Source: an endosymbiont of Escarpia spicata
Lineage (GTDB): Bacteria; Pseudomonadota; Gammaproteobacteria; Chromatiales; Chromatiaceae
NCBI GenBank assembly: GCA_003349915.1
Contig: QFXE01000001.1
Coordinates: 124,001-188,000 of the forward strand
Direction of reading: 5' to 3'
DNA length: 64,000 nucleotides
The translations under genes were made by a program, and so were the position numbers. Numbering within the stretch: position 1 is the first letter of the stretch; the number at the start of each line of letters is the position of its first letter. Positions 18,410 to 26,837 of this stretch are shown here, piece by piece. The notes below the pieces were generated by a model that searched no databases, had not been told where the DNA came from, and worked only from the letters and a program-made list of their open reading frames with translations.

Positions 18410-19270
18410 GAGGTTCTGCCTCTGGTGTGAAAATGGTGGGTCAGTACCGATTTCCAGGGGATGTCCGGTGTGGCATGGGAGAACTGAATATGGCGGCGGT
18501 GGCAATAGTTTTCGAGGGAGGCTGAGAAGGCGTCCAGCGTCAGTTTGAAATGTTTCCGGTCGGTTTCTGTCGGCGTGACGGCAAGTGTTTCGCCGTTCTC
18601 CACATCCATGAGTGTCATCTCATCGCCACCATCAGGGAAGTCGTTGTCAGCCCGAACCTGGAGGGCGTGGATTCGGTCCCCAAGCAACCTGAGCCTGTCC
18701 AGGCCGGGGCGCATGCCATCCTCCACCAGAAAATCGCTGATGACGAACACCGGGCTGCGGCGTTTGATATGGGAGATGCAGGCGCGCAGATCCGACCCAC
18801 CACCGGATGTCAGGGGCATGGTTTTCCGCAGGGTTTGCAGTACGCGGGCGTAGTGGTTGGATCCTCGCCCAAGCGGAACCCGCTGATCGACTTGGTCGCT
18901 GAAGAGCAGGATTGCGACCCGGTGATCCAGGTGGATCAGCAGATAGGCCAGCGCGGCGGCACATTGAGCCGCCAGCGCCCATTTATCCCGATGCGCTGTG
19001 GTCGAGGCAGATGGTCCAGTCAGCGGCCGCCTCGTCCCAGTAGCGGCGAATCTTTGGGTGGCGGCTGCGGGCGGTGGCGCGCCAGTCGATATCCCGCAGG
19101 TCATCACCGGGAACGAACTCCCGATGGTCCAGAAACTCCACCCCGAATCCGGCCCGCATGCGGTTGGGCCGGTGGCCCGGGGCCAGCAGCAGACGGGTAT
19201 TGAACAGATGATCGGCGATACGGGTCAACTGACCCAGTTCCTGCTCATTCAGCGCCTCGAGGGGATGCAT
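18406..19270 (-). pseudogene. DUF58 protein interrupted by a one-base frameshift
   Basis: DUF58 proteins partner with MoxR ATPases. The N-terminal part (ATG 19270, overlapping the MoxR stop as TGATG) carries the typical REFVPGDDLRDIDW and DWTICLDHSAS. It then stops at 18983. The rest, beginning DKWALAAQC and ending near 18406, continues in another frame. Adding one G to the GGG run at 18987-18989 (minus-strand sense) restores a continuous protein reading DHSASGDKWALAAQ. This is either a sequencing error or a real inactivating deletion. Apart from this the protein is complete, with the VWA-like core (VAILLFSDQ). Confidence 0.8.
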
Positions 19271-20245
19271 CAGATCCGGCTCCGCCACTCCTGGATGATC
19301 TGACGCAGGATGCTGTCGCTGTTGATGCCGTCCAGTTCACTCTCAATAGTGAGCAACACCCGATGGCGCAGCACCGGCAACGCCATCCTGGCCAGATTGT
19401 CAAAATCGACCTGCAGGCGACCCTGTAACAGCGCGTGGATTCTGGCGGTTTTGAGCAGCGCCTGCAGACCCCTTGGGCTGGCGCCGTAGCGAAAGTGGCT
19501 GGTTCCGCCTGACGTGTCGGGATGGGTGGCGAGCAGCAGGGTTACCGCTGCCTGTTTGATCCTGTCGGCGATCACGATCTCCCGGCCGGTCGCCATGATC
19601 GATACCAGACGTTCCAGATCCAGTACCGGTTGCAGATGCTCGGACGGTTCGTCGTCAAGGGAGATGTCGAGCATGGAGAGCAGGGCCGCTTCGCTGGGAA
19701 ACTCCACGTTGAGCTTCACCAGAAAACGGTCGAGCTGGGCCTCCGGCAGCGGATAGGTGCCTTCAATCTCGATAGGATTTTGGGTTGCCATTACCCAGAA
19801 CGGCGAGGGCAGGGGGTGGGTGATCCCGGCGTGGGTGACCTGATGTTCCTGCATCGCCTCAAGCAGTGCGGCCTGGGTCTTCGGGGTGGCGCGGTTGACC
19901 TCGTCCACCAGTACCAGCGGGGCGAAGATCGGGCCGCTGCTCACCTTGGGGGTCCCGGATCAGGATCTCACTGCCGGTGATATCCGCAGGCATCAGATCC
20001 GGCGTGCACTGCACCCGTGAGAATTTGAGGCCGGTGGCTCCGGCCAGTGCCTTGGCCAGATGGGTCTTTCCCAAGCCGGGCAGTCCCTCAAGCAGGATGT
20101 GTCCCCCCGAGGTGAAGGCGATGAGCAGACGATCGATCAGTCCCTCCTGTCCTACGATGGTGCTTTCCAGTGCCTGCTTCAGACTTCTGAGGTCGTCATG
20201 GGCATCCTGGAAGTCGGATTCGGTAAGTTCACGGCTTGCTTTCAT
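19270..20245 (-). pseudogene. MoxR-family AAA+ ATPase interrupted by a one-base frameshift
   Basis: MoxR ATPases act as chaperones for cofactor insertion or envelope complex assembly. The first part carries the Walker A motif GLPGLGKT (about residues 54-61) and the QCTPDLMPADITGSEIL segment. The second part carries PIFAPLVLVDEVNRATPKTQ (Walker B), sensor 1 ATQNP and the C-terminal lid. The two parts are in different frames. The run of five C residues (minus strand, 19948-19952) would restore the frame if it had four, giving RDPKVSSGPIFAP. Because the fit is exact, sequencing error is likely, but a real mutation cannot be excluded. The start overlaps the upstream gene by 17 bp. Confidence 0.85.
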
Positions 20246-21386
20246 CGAATTGGCTCAACTGTTTGAAATAGCGCTCTACCAGCATACGTTGGTCTGGTGT
20301 CATAGAGGTGGATAGTATTTGATCGGCAGCGCCGACGATGATAACCCGGTCGGCTGATGCTATCCCTGATTCCAGTGGCTGGTGGGTAGTTGTCAGATGT
20401 TGACCCGTGTGCCGGTCAAATGCCTGGCTCTTCCGGTCAGAATCCAGGGAGACATCCTGGTAGCGCTGCTGTGAGAATGGCGCTGCCTGGCCGGTTGTCT
20501 GATCCGTTCTGACAGAAACATCTAGGCCGGGGGCTGTTCCGCTATGTCGTTCGGCGGATTCTCCAGGGTTCTCCCCGACTTCGCTGACAACGATATTCCG
20601 GGCTGCCGGATTTTTCCGGTTTTTTTCGTTCTTGCCGCGTTCCATCTGGGATTCGTTCCCCTTCTCCGGGGATTGTCGGTCAGAAGGATTCCCGGTCTGT
20701 TCCTCTTTAGGGGGAGCGCCTTTTGCCTTGGCATGCTGCGTGGCAGCCTGGGACTCATGTTGTAGCCTCGCCGTCTTTTTTTCTGCCAAAAGTACTGCAT
20801 TGATGGCAGCCACAGGGTCGATTGTTTCCGAGTCCTTTGATAGCTGCTGTTTTGCGTCGTCACTGATTCCGCTTTCCAATGCTTTCTGGGTTACCTTGCC
20901 CGGCTGCAGAAGCAGGAAACTACCGAGAATCGCCAAGGTGATTCCAAGCAGGAGAGATGGACCGGGACGTTGTTTGGGTTTTGATCTTAACTGTTCCTGC
21001 CAGTGGGGAAGTTTTGCGGCGGCACGGGTGAGCAGTAATTTTTGTGTGCTGGAGGGCGTTTGACGAAAAGCGGTGATCTCCCAAGCCGAGAGGAAAAGCG
21101 CATGGGCTTTGATTTGGGTATCCGCTGCTGTTGCACCTTCTGCCGTCGTGGGCATCTGCCGGATAGCCACCACCGATAGATAGAGGGCGGGAGGCAGCAG
21201 GGCAAGGGTGAAAAACAACGGGCTGTTCAACTGCAGCCATCCTTGGTGGATAACTCCGCTGGAGAAGAGGATGATGACCAGCCAGCCGAACGGTAGCGCT
21301 GTCCGTGTCAGCAGTTGTGCCGACCAGAGCCGCCGCTGTTGCCGCCGAACCAGTCTTGGCAGCGTCTTGAGTAGTGCTTCACTCAC
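20229..21386 (-). CDS. Membrane protein of the MoxR/VWA operon, unknown family
   Basis: I do not recognise a family. GTG 21386 overlaps the upstream stop (GTGA), and a longer in-frame extension reads as noise from the other gene. The protein (385 aa) has two hydrophobic helices near residues 25-70 and one near 150. A long polar, low-complexity tail rich in E, K, Q, G and N follows. The C-terminus is a short ordered segment with MTPDQRMLVERYFKQL. Proteins of this layout (helices plus a disordered periplasmic tail) occur in Bat-type operons. It presumably belongs to the same complex. Confidence 0.6.
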   Translation of the reverse strand: MSEALLKTLPRLVRRQQRRLWSAQLLTRTALPFGWLVIILFSSGVIHQGWLQLNSPLFFTLALLPPALYLSVVAIRQMPTTAEGATAADTQIKAHALFLSAWEITAFRQTPSSTQKLLLTRAAAKLPHWQEQLRSKPKQRPGPSLLLGITLAILGSFLLLQPGKVTQKALESGISDDAKQQLSKDSETIDPVAAINAVLLAEKKTARLQHESQAATQHAKAKGAPPKEEQTGNPSDRQSPEKGNESQMERGKNEKNRKNPAARNIVVSEVGENPGESAERHSGTAPGLDVSVRTDQTTGQAAPFSQQRYQDVSLDSDRKSQAFDRHTGQHLTTTHQPLESGIASADRVIIVGAADQILSTSMTPDQRMLVERYFKQLSQFDESKP

Positions 21387-21859
21387 AGTCCGGCCCACCC
21401 CCACCAGACTTGACGGAACTGCCAGAGCAGTATGAGCAGTGCAATCTGCAGCGTACCGATCATCCCCTCCCTGACGGCTGGATTTGGCAGGATGTAGCTC
21501 AGACCCTGCCGGATACCCATTGCGGTCAACCCGGTTAGTGTGACCACAAGTGATCCCAGTGCAGCGGGGATAATCTCCAAGCTGCCGCTGAGCCAACTCA
21601 GGGTCAGTAGCGGCAGTGGGAAAAAGAGTACCACCGCCACCGCCATGATGTCGTTTTGCCACGAACTTTCGACAGGTTTAAAGAAGAGCATTATCACGCC
21701 AATGACCTGTGCAACGAGTGTGACATGGACTGCTTGATCGAACAGTGTCGTCACTCTGGCAGCTGCCCAGTCATTGAGTTCCAGCTGTGCAGTCAGCCAG
21801 AGCGTGAGTGGCAGCAGATAGGCCAGACTGCTTAAAGTGGCGAGCCGGATCAGGTTCAT
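21383..21859 (-). CDS. Small membrane protein of the MoxR/VWA operon
   Basis: A 158-aa protein with four to five hydrophobic helices and no recognised motif. The ATG at 21859 overlaps the stop of the upstream gene (ATGA), and its own stop overlaps the next gene, so translation is coupled on both sides. The position in a Bat/MoxR operon suggests a membrane subunit. Function unknown. Confidence 0.65.
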   Translation of the reverse strand: MNLIRLATLSSLAYLLPLTLWLTAQLELNDWAAARVTTLFDQAVHVTLVAQVIGVIMLFFKPVESSWQNDIMAVAVVLFFPLPLLTLSWLSGSLEIIPAALGSLVVTLTGLTAMGIRQGLSYILPNPAVREGMIGTLQIALLILLWQFRQVWWGWAGL

Positions 21860-23318
21860 GATCGCCTCCCCGTGGAGGAACGGATTACCAACCAGCCTGT
21901 GGTCGAAGTGGCTGAAGGGGCGAATCCTCCCCACCCCTGGGAAATTGGGATCAGCAGTGCGGCGCTGTTGAATGGGAGCCGTCGGCTCAGTAGTCGCTCG
22001 GCAGGGGTTGTGGGGGCTTCGCCCTGCTGTTCAGGCTGCCATGTTTCATCAGGTGAAAGAGCGGGTAGTGCATAACTGTGGTGTTTCCAGAGCAGTCGTC
22101 CGGCAGGAGTGGTGCTGGTTCCGGCATTGCGAACTATCGGCTGACCATTGTCCAGTTTCAATGAGAGCCGGTGGGGTTGCCGGATGATGCCGTCCAGACG
22201 ATAGCGTGTCGGCGCAAACAACGCCGTTTCGCTGGTCAGATGATAGAGATCGCTCCCTTCTCTGAGTTCGATCGGTGTGGATGCCTGCTGGTTCCCAAGA
22301 CGTGTTATAGCCATATCCCTGGTAAATGCCGTCTCCTGAAAACCTCTGCGGTCACCACCGCTGTATTGGATCGCCGCCAGCCTGGCGATAGGATCTCCTG
22401 TCTCCGCTTCGGCCCAGAGTGTAAGCTGCTGCCCCCCTGCACCGTACCAGACCACCAGACCACCAGACCTGTAGCAGCAGTCAGAAGCGGGAGCGCCAAC
22501 AGCATCATGAGCAGAAGATAACCAAAAAGGTATAACGGCACGGCAAGGTGGGGCAGGCTATTGGTGAGCAATGCCAGGGTTTTGCTCTCGGGTAGTCTTG
22601 GCGGACGCAGTTCATCGAGTTGCTGCAGTAGTTGGGGAATCTCCGACAGTTGGTCGTAACTGCGGATAAGCTGTCCACCGCAACCGGCTGATCTGCCCAG
22701 GCGTTCAACCACTGATGAAGATGCCTTGTCTAGCAGCAGGATGCCGCATCCCGCCAGATATTGACCCAAGGCCTCCGACTGTCGCTGCTCAAGGGCAGCC
22801 AGGCTTTCCAGGTCGGTAATGACCGATTGGACAGCGCCATATCCCTGAGTGGTATGAGGAAACCCGGCGGAAGAGAGCATCACGATAACGTTCTCTTCTG
22901 CTGTTTTCAGCTGAGCGGTGGACCGCTTTCGCTCCCCCGGTGCAATGGAAACCAGGGTGATAGGTAATCTGGTGGTTGTAAGGGTGATAGAGTGAGTGAG
23001 CGTTTTTTCACTTGGTGCTGTCAGGGTGACGGTAACCGAACCATCCTTTTTGGGTTTGATGCCGATCCAGAGTTTTTTTCTGGCGTGTTCGTTTAATTGC
23101 AAATGATGGATGGTTCTGCCGTTGGCATCCGAGATTGTGAGATCAGCTCTTGCGGCATGAGATGAGACGATCTCCACCCCGGTTTCGGTGGTTGTCCCTG
23201 GCTGGAATTTTCCCAGCAAACCTGCATGTACGCGCAGATCTGCAAAAGATCCTGCTGCTGCTTGAACAGCGGGCAGCAGCAGGATCAGCAGAATAGAGAC
23301 GCGAAAAAGGCGAGGCAG
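21856..23318 (-). pseudogene. Secreted, membrane-anchored protein of the MoxR/VWA operon, split by an extra 8-bp repeat copy
   Basis: The likely start is a CTG at 23318, six bases after an AAGGAG ribosome-binding site. It gives a clean signal peptide (RLFRVSILLILLLPAVQAAA); ATG, GTG and TTG are absent at that point, the first being a TTG at 23219 inside the mature part. A hydrophobic helix lies near residues 270-305 (YLFGYLLLMMLLALPLLTAA). Just after it, three copies of an 8-bp repeat (22446-22469) shift the frame. With two copies the frame reads LVVWYGAGGQQLTLW and continues to 21856. Family is unknown. The second part resembles the beta-rich domains of Bat-type proteins. Confidence 0.7.
22446..22469 (-). 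repeat. Three tandem copies of an 8-bp repeat that break a gene
   Basis: The minus strand reads GGTCTGGT three times in a row without mismatches. The unit is not a multiple of three, so copy number sets the reading frame. Two copies give an intact gene and three copies a truncated one. This is the form expected of slipped-strand mispairing. Confidence 0.85.
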
Positions 23319-23464
23319 GGTAGGCTCCTTTAAAAAAGTCTGATTAATTACCTCATTCTCATCTCGACCGGAGGGAGAGATCTCAAACCCCAGAAACCAT
23401 GAATGATTTGCGAGGTATTGGATTTCTCGCTACGCCCGAAATGACAATAAGTCATAGGCATCCA

Positions 23465-24544
23465 TTAACGGATGACATGATTCAGGGAGATGACGGCCCA
23501 AGCGGTCACCAGGTTTTTGTTGCCTTCCCACCAGCGTGGAGAGTCCGGGTTGACCCAGGAGCCGTCTTTGTCCTGCAGGCCGAGCAGTTTTTCGGTCAGG
23601 TCGTTGCGCCAATTATGCTTGATGCCGTTGCTGTCAGTGACTTCTGCTTCACCGAAGGCATACATGCTCTTTGCGAAAGCGTTGTAGTAGTAGAACAGTC
23701 CCTGATTTTTCTTCGCGCCGGGATTCTCATCCAGAGTGTAGTTGGCACGGATCCAGTTAAAGGCTGACTGCACCCTGGGGTCATTCTTGTCGACACCTGC
23801 AAACAGCAGACTGATGAGTCCGGCATGGGTCATACTGCCATAGGAGACGGCGTCCCCATGTGGGCTGTATTCGGGCATATAGGCGAAGCCACCATCATTC
23901 TTTGCCCATTTAAGATCATTGGTTTCACTGTTGTTCTGGGAGCGGCTGACAAAGACCAGCGCCTTCTCCCAAACCGGATCGTTGGGATCGAGACTGGTGG
24001 CCTTCATTGCTTCGATGGCAAGGTATTCGTTGGAAAGGTCAGGGCGTTCGTCTCCACCGTAGCCAATGCCGCCGTAGTATTTGTGATCCTTTTTATAACC
24101 GTCTTTCTCGTCCAGTTGCAGTCCCTTCAGAAACTTCTGGCCGTTTTCGATGGTTTGTTTGTACTTTGGATTGCCGGTGGCTTGTAGCGCGGTGATGGCA
24201 ACTGCCGTGTTGTAGTTGCGGTTGTTGATGGACTCACTGATGGAACCATCCTCCTTCACATGAGAAAGCAGGAACTGAACCGGCTTGGTGATGAAGGGGC
24301 CGTCATCCTCGGTATATTTGCGGCGACTCTCCAGGTAGGCCCGCAGCGCCAGTGAGGTGATGCCGACTGAGCCCGACCAGGAGCCGTTTTCGTCTTGCTG
24401 TTCCCGCAGGTAACGCAGGCCGTTATCGGTGGCGCGCTTGGCTTTACTCTTCAGCCCTGAATCCATGCTGGCATCCGTGGCGGAGACGCTGAAAGCCAAC
24501 AGGAAGGTGAACAGAAATGTTAGTAACTTGGTCATCAATTTCAT
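23465..24544 (-). CDS. Secreted alpha/alpha-toroid protein (terpene-cyclase/prenyltransferase-repeat fold)
   Basis: A signal peptide (residues 1-22, ending FSVSA) is followed by repeated helical pairs with the toroid signature, for example DNGLRYLREQQDENGSWSGS (about 41-60), TAVAITALQATGN and LLGLQDKDGSWVN near the end. The fold is that of squalene cyclases and prenyltransferase beta subunits, but the catalytic DxDD or zinc-binding residues are not apparent. It is exported, unlike those enzymes. The gene is 30 bp downstream of a membrane protein and follows inositol-3-phosphate synthase. Two larger toroid proteins are encoded at 31-36.5 kb. It may bind or modify a cell-envelope lipid or glycan. 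Confidence 0.8.
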   Translation of the reverse strand: MKLMTKLLTFLFTFLLAFSVSATDASMDSGLKSKAKRATDNGLRYLREQQDENGSWSGSVGITSLALRAYLESRRKYTEDDGPFITKPVQFLLSHVKEDGSISESINNRNYNTAVAITALQATGNPKYKQTIENGQKFLKGLQLDEKDGYKKDHKYYGGIGYGGDERPDLSNEYLAIEAMKATSLDPNDPVWEKALVFVSRSQNNSETNDLKWAKNDGGFAYMPEYSPHGDAVSYGSMTHAGLISLLFAGVDKNDPRVQSAFNWIRANYTLDENPGAKKNQGLFYYYNAFAKSMYAFGEAEVTDSNGIKHNWRNDLTEKLLGLQDKDGSWVNPDSPRWWEGNKNLVTAWAVISLNHVIR

Positions 24545-24574
24545 GGGTAATGTCTCTCCATCATTTTTATCGAT

Positions 24575-25291
24575 TCAACGCGGGTCTGGGTTAATCCGCA
24601 GGGTCAGGGTTTGCAACGCTGCGGCAAACCCCAGATAGATAGCGCCGAGTTGCAGGCTACCAGGATAGGTGAAACGCAGGCTGCCGAAGGGTGTGTTGCG
24701 ATAGAACCACTCGCTACGCAGGTAGTCATACTCAGCGGCGGCGGATAGATAGCTCAGGGGGCTTATTGCGATGATTGCATTGACTGCGGCGTCACTGAAA
24801 ACAAAAAGCTCAACCAGGGGACCAAGCCAGAGGGTGGCGCTACCGGCAACCAGTGCCAGAAAAAATACCGTCGGTAGAGCGATATATGCGGTTGCACGAA
24901 ATCTTTTCAGAAAACCCGCAAGAGTGGACAGCAGCAGAGTGATGGTGAATACCGCAAGTGTGCTCTGCAACAGAATGGTATTGGGGATCGTGCCTTTGTC
25001 GTGTGTAAACAGCATCAGCAGAAACACGCCAGTGGAGGCCATGCTGTTGAAAACAAGAGAGAGCGTGCTGCCAGTGTGTGGCAGCATCAGCAGGCAGGTC
25101 AGGGAGGTTGCCAATCCCAGGTTGACCAGCAGCCATGCATTAGAGGGGAAGGATGATCCGGAGGAGGTCATCGAGTGTTGAAACAGCAGCACCAATACAA
25201 TAGTGCCGTGAGTCCACAACGCAGCAGCCAATTCTTTATCTGCACCGGATTCATCCGTTCGCCAAGTGCCGGATGGAGCATCGTCAGTCAA
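24575..25291 (-). CDS. Polytopic membrane protein, unknown family
   Basis: A 238-aa protein with about six hydrophobic helices, for example TIVLVLLFQH, LLVNLGLATSLTCLLML, FTITLLLSTLAG and AYIALPTVFFLALVAG. No family is recognised. I chose TTG 25291, which overlaps the end of the inositol-phosphate synthase gene by 8 bp and gives a soluble 25-residue N-terminus. A methionine inside the first helix is possible but would remove it. The position between the synthase and a secreted toroid protein suggests transport or flipping of a lipid or cyclitol product. Confidence 0.6.
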   Translation of the reverse strand: MTDDAPSGTWRTDESGADKELAAALWTHGTIVLVLLFQHSMTSSGSSFPSNAWLLVNLGLATSLTCLLMLPHTGSTLSLVFNSMASTGVFLLMLFTHDKGTIPNTILLQSTLAVFTITLLLSTLAGFLKRFRATAYIALPTVFFLALVAGSATLWLGPLVELFVFSDAAVNAIIAISPLSYLSAAAEYDYLRSEWFYRNTPFGSLRFTYPGSLQLGAIYLGFAAALQTLTLRINPDPR

Positions 25292-26516
25292 TGCTTTCCA
25301 GGTTGGCCGCTCCGGTATTTCTCTGCAGATGACTATCAACATATTCGAGCAGGAGTTGGAACTGGGGGTAGAGTGCCAATTCATCGCAATCGATGGGGTT
25401 CTTGAAATAGGCCGCGAGGTGATACATGGGGCCGGATTCACCCTGCCGTGCGGCGAACTCGCTGAGGCGGATCATATCCAGTACCAGCGGTGCCGCCAGG
25501 ATGGAGTCACAGCCCTGCCAAGTGAACTGCATGGTCATCTTGACGTCGAGGAAACCCTGAAAATGGATCAGATCCCAAGCGGTTTTCCAGTCTCCCAGTG
25601 AAGGGACATAGTTGATATCGATCCCACCGTGAGGGGAGTATCCAAGGATCGAGTCGAGAACATTACCCTTGTTTCGCAGTTTGGCCACTTTGTGGTCCGG
25701 GTCGTCCAGCGTCTTGCCGTCTCCGTTACCCAGCATGTTGGTGCCTTCCCAGCTAAGGATTCGCAGGTTGCGATAGGCAAACATGGGCGCCAGGGCGGTC
25801 TTGACCAGTGTCTCGCCGGTTTTGCCGTCATTGCCATAGAATGGCACACCCTGTTGGTCCGCCAGTTCGTGCAGACCCTTCAGGTCAGAGCCGGGATTGG
25901 GGGTGAAATTTATATAGGAGCAGCCTTCAAGAAAAGCGGCCTGGGTATAGCAGATGCTCGGGGTCAGTGATTCGGAGCGGTTCTCTTCGATGAGTAATTC
26001 GATGCCCGCTTTCGTCTCATGGGCTTCGGTTTCCACAGGCAGGGATTCGGATGAGGTGAGATTGACCACCACCAGATGTTCGAGTGCGTGCCGCTCCTTG
26101 AAACGTTTCAGATGACTGCGAACCCTGGAGACGAACATCGACATATTGGGGCGTGTTTCGACCGGCGAATCGGGTCCCCAGAGTGCCGTAGGTTCGTAGA
26201 CGATATCTTCGTCTATGGCCTGCAGATCGGATTCGATGGCATCAATCAACTCGTAGGTATAGGTGCCGGAACGCCTGGCAACGATACGGGCTGTATCCAC
26301 CAGGGAACCCTCGATAACATCCAGGCCGCCGAATACCAACGAGTCCAGGTCTGCCAAATCGAGATCGTTGATGGGCGGGATCTCGGTGACCATGCCGCTG
26401 CTGGAAACCCGTCCGGCTCGTACTGCCAAGGTGCCGACCATCAAGGTTGTTGCGATATCGCCGCGAGCGCCGGCGAGCCAGATGCCAATTTTCCTGGAGG
26501 AACTTTTTCTTTTCAT
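25284..26516 (-). CDS. ino1: Inositol-3-phosphate synthase family protein
   Basis: This enzyme type converts glucose 6-phosphate to inositol 3-phosphate with NAD. The Rossmann start is visible as KIGIWLAGARGDIATTL (residues 9-25). The catalytic half contains NFTPNPGSDLKGLHELADQQ, VPFYGNDGKTGETLVKTALA (the phosphate-binding lysine region) and TNMLGNGDGKTLDDP, all diagnostic. Length (410 aa) fits the bacterial form. It heads a minus-strand operon with a membrane protein and a secreted toroid protein. A sigma-54 promoter at 26822-26837 lies upstream. The product could feed phosphoinositides, or here the Ebo-type pathway whose usual cyclase EboD is absent from the window. Confidence 0.88.
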   Translation of the reverse strand: MKRKSSSRKIGIWLAGARGDIATTLMVGTLAVRAGRVSSSGMVTEIPPINDLDLADLDSLVFGGLDVIEGSLVDTARIVARRSGTYTYELIDAIESDLQAIDEDIVYEPTALWGPDSPVETRPNMSMFVSRVRSHLKRFKERHALEHLVVVNLTSSESLPVETEAHETKAGIELLIEENRSESLTPSICYTQAAFLEGCSYINFTPNPGSDLKGLHELADQQGVPFYGNDGKTGETLVKTALAPMFAYRNLRILSWEGTNMLGNGDGKTLDDPDHKVAKLRNKGNVLDSILGYSPHGGIDINYVPSLGDWKTAWDLIHFQGFLDVKMTMQFTWQGCDSILAAPLVLDMIRLSEFAARQGESGPMYHLAAYFKNPIDCDELALYPQFQLLLEYVDSHLQRNTGAANLESID

Positions 26517-26770
26517 GATCCCTGTAAAGCGTCCGAAAAATAGTTTGGTTTAAGTCCTGGTCGGCTTGTTGGCAGGATTCTTGAGTAAAGGATGGTGTCG
26601 CGAGATCTCGGGACGCAGATTGCCGGCTTTACCCAATATGACATCACTGAAGCCGCCCTTTGCCGTGCCTTGAAAAAAGTGAGTGCCCTTGCGGGCACGA
26701 CACTGAGTTTACCATCCTGGTACATCACGATCCAAAGGGGAGAGGCGGATCGGATGGTAACTGCCGACAC
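26513..26770 (-). CDS. Possible short leader reading frame before ino1
   Basis: From GTG 26770 an 85-codon frame runs to a TGA that overlaps the ino1 ATG (ATGA), the arrangement of coupled genes. The peptide is rich in arginine and serine and has no recognised motif, and its codon use is not clearly coding-like. A hairpin followed by six T residues (26673-26698) lies inside it. It may be a regulatory leader peptide or chance. Confidence 0.25.
   Translation of the reverse strand: MSAVTIRSASPLWIVMYQDGKLSVVPARALTFFKARQRAASVMSYWVKPAICVPRSRDTILYSRILPTSRPGLKPNYFSDALQGS
26673..26698 (-). terminator. Possible attenuator in the ino1 leader
   Basis: On the minus strand GTGCCC-GCAA-GGGCAC forms a 6-bp stem with a GCAA tetraloop. 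Four bases later there is a run of six T residues. It lies between the sigma-54 promoter and the ino1 start, so it could terminate early transcripts unless read-through is allowed. The stem is short, so efficiency is uncertain. Confidence 0.4.
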
Positions 26771-26821
26771 GGAGGGGAGTGGTCGGCTGTTTCCGTTGAC
26801 TTTTGGTTTCAGTAATAATCA

Positions 26822-26837
26822 AGCAAAAAGGGGGCCA
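26822..26837 (-). promoter_or_regulatory. Predicted sigma-54 promoter upstream of ino1
   Basis: The minus strand reads TGGCCCCCTTTTTGCT. The GG and GC elements are exactly 10 bases apart and the TTGCT box is perfect against the TGGCACG-N4-TTGCW consensus. Transcription would start near 26811, about 295 bases before the ino1 start. An NtrC-family activator gene lies directly upstream at 27057-28481. Confidence 0.7.
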
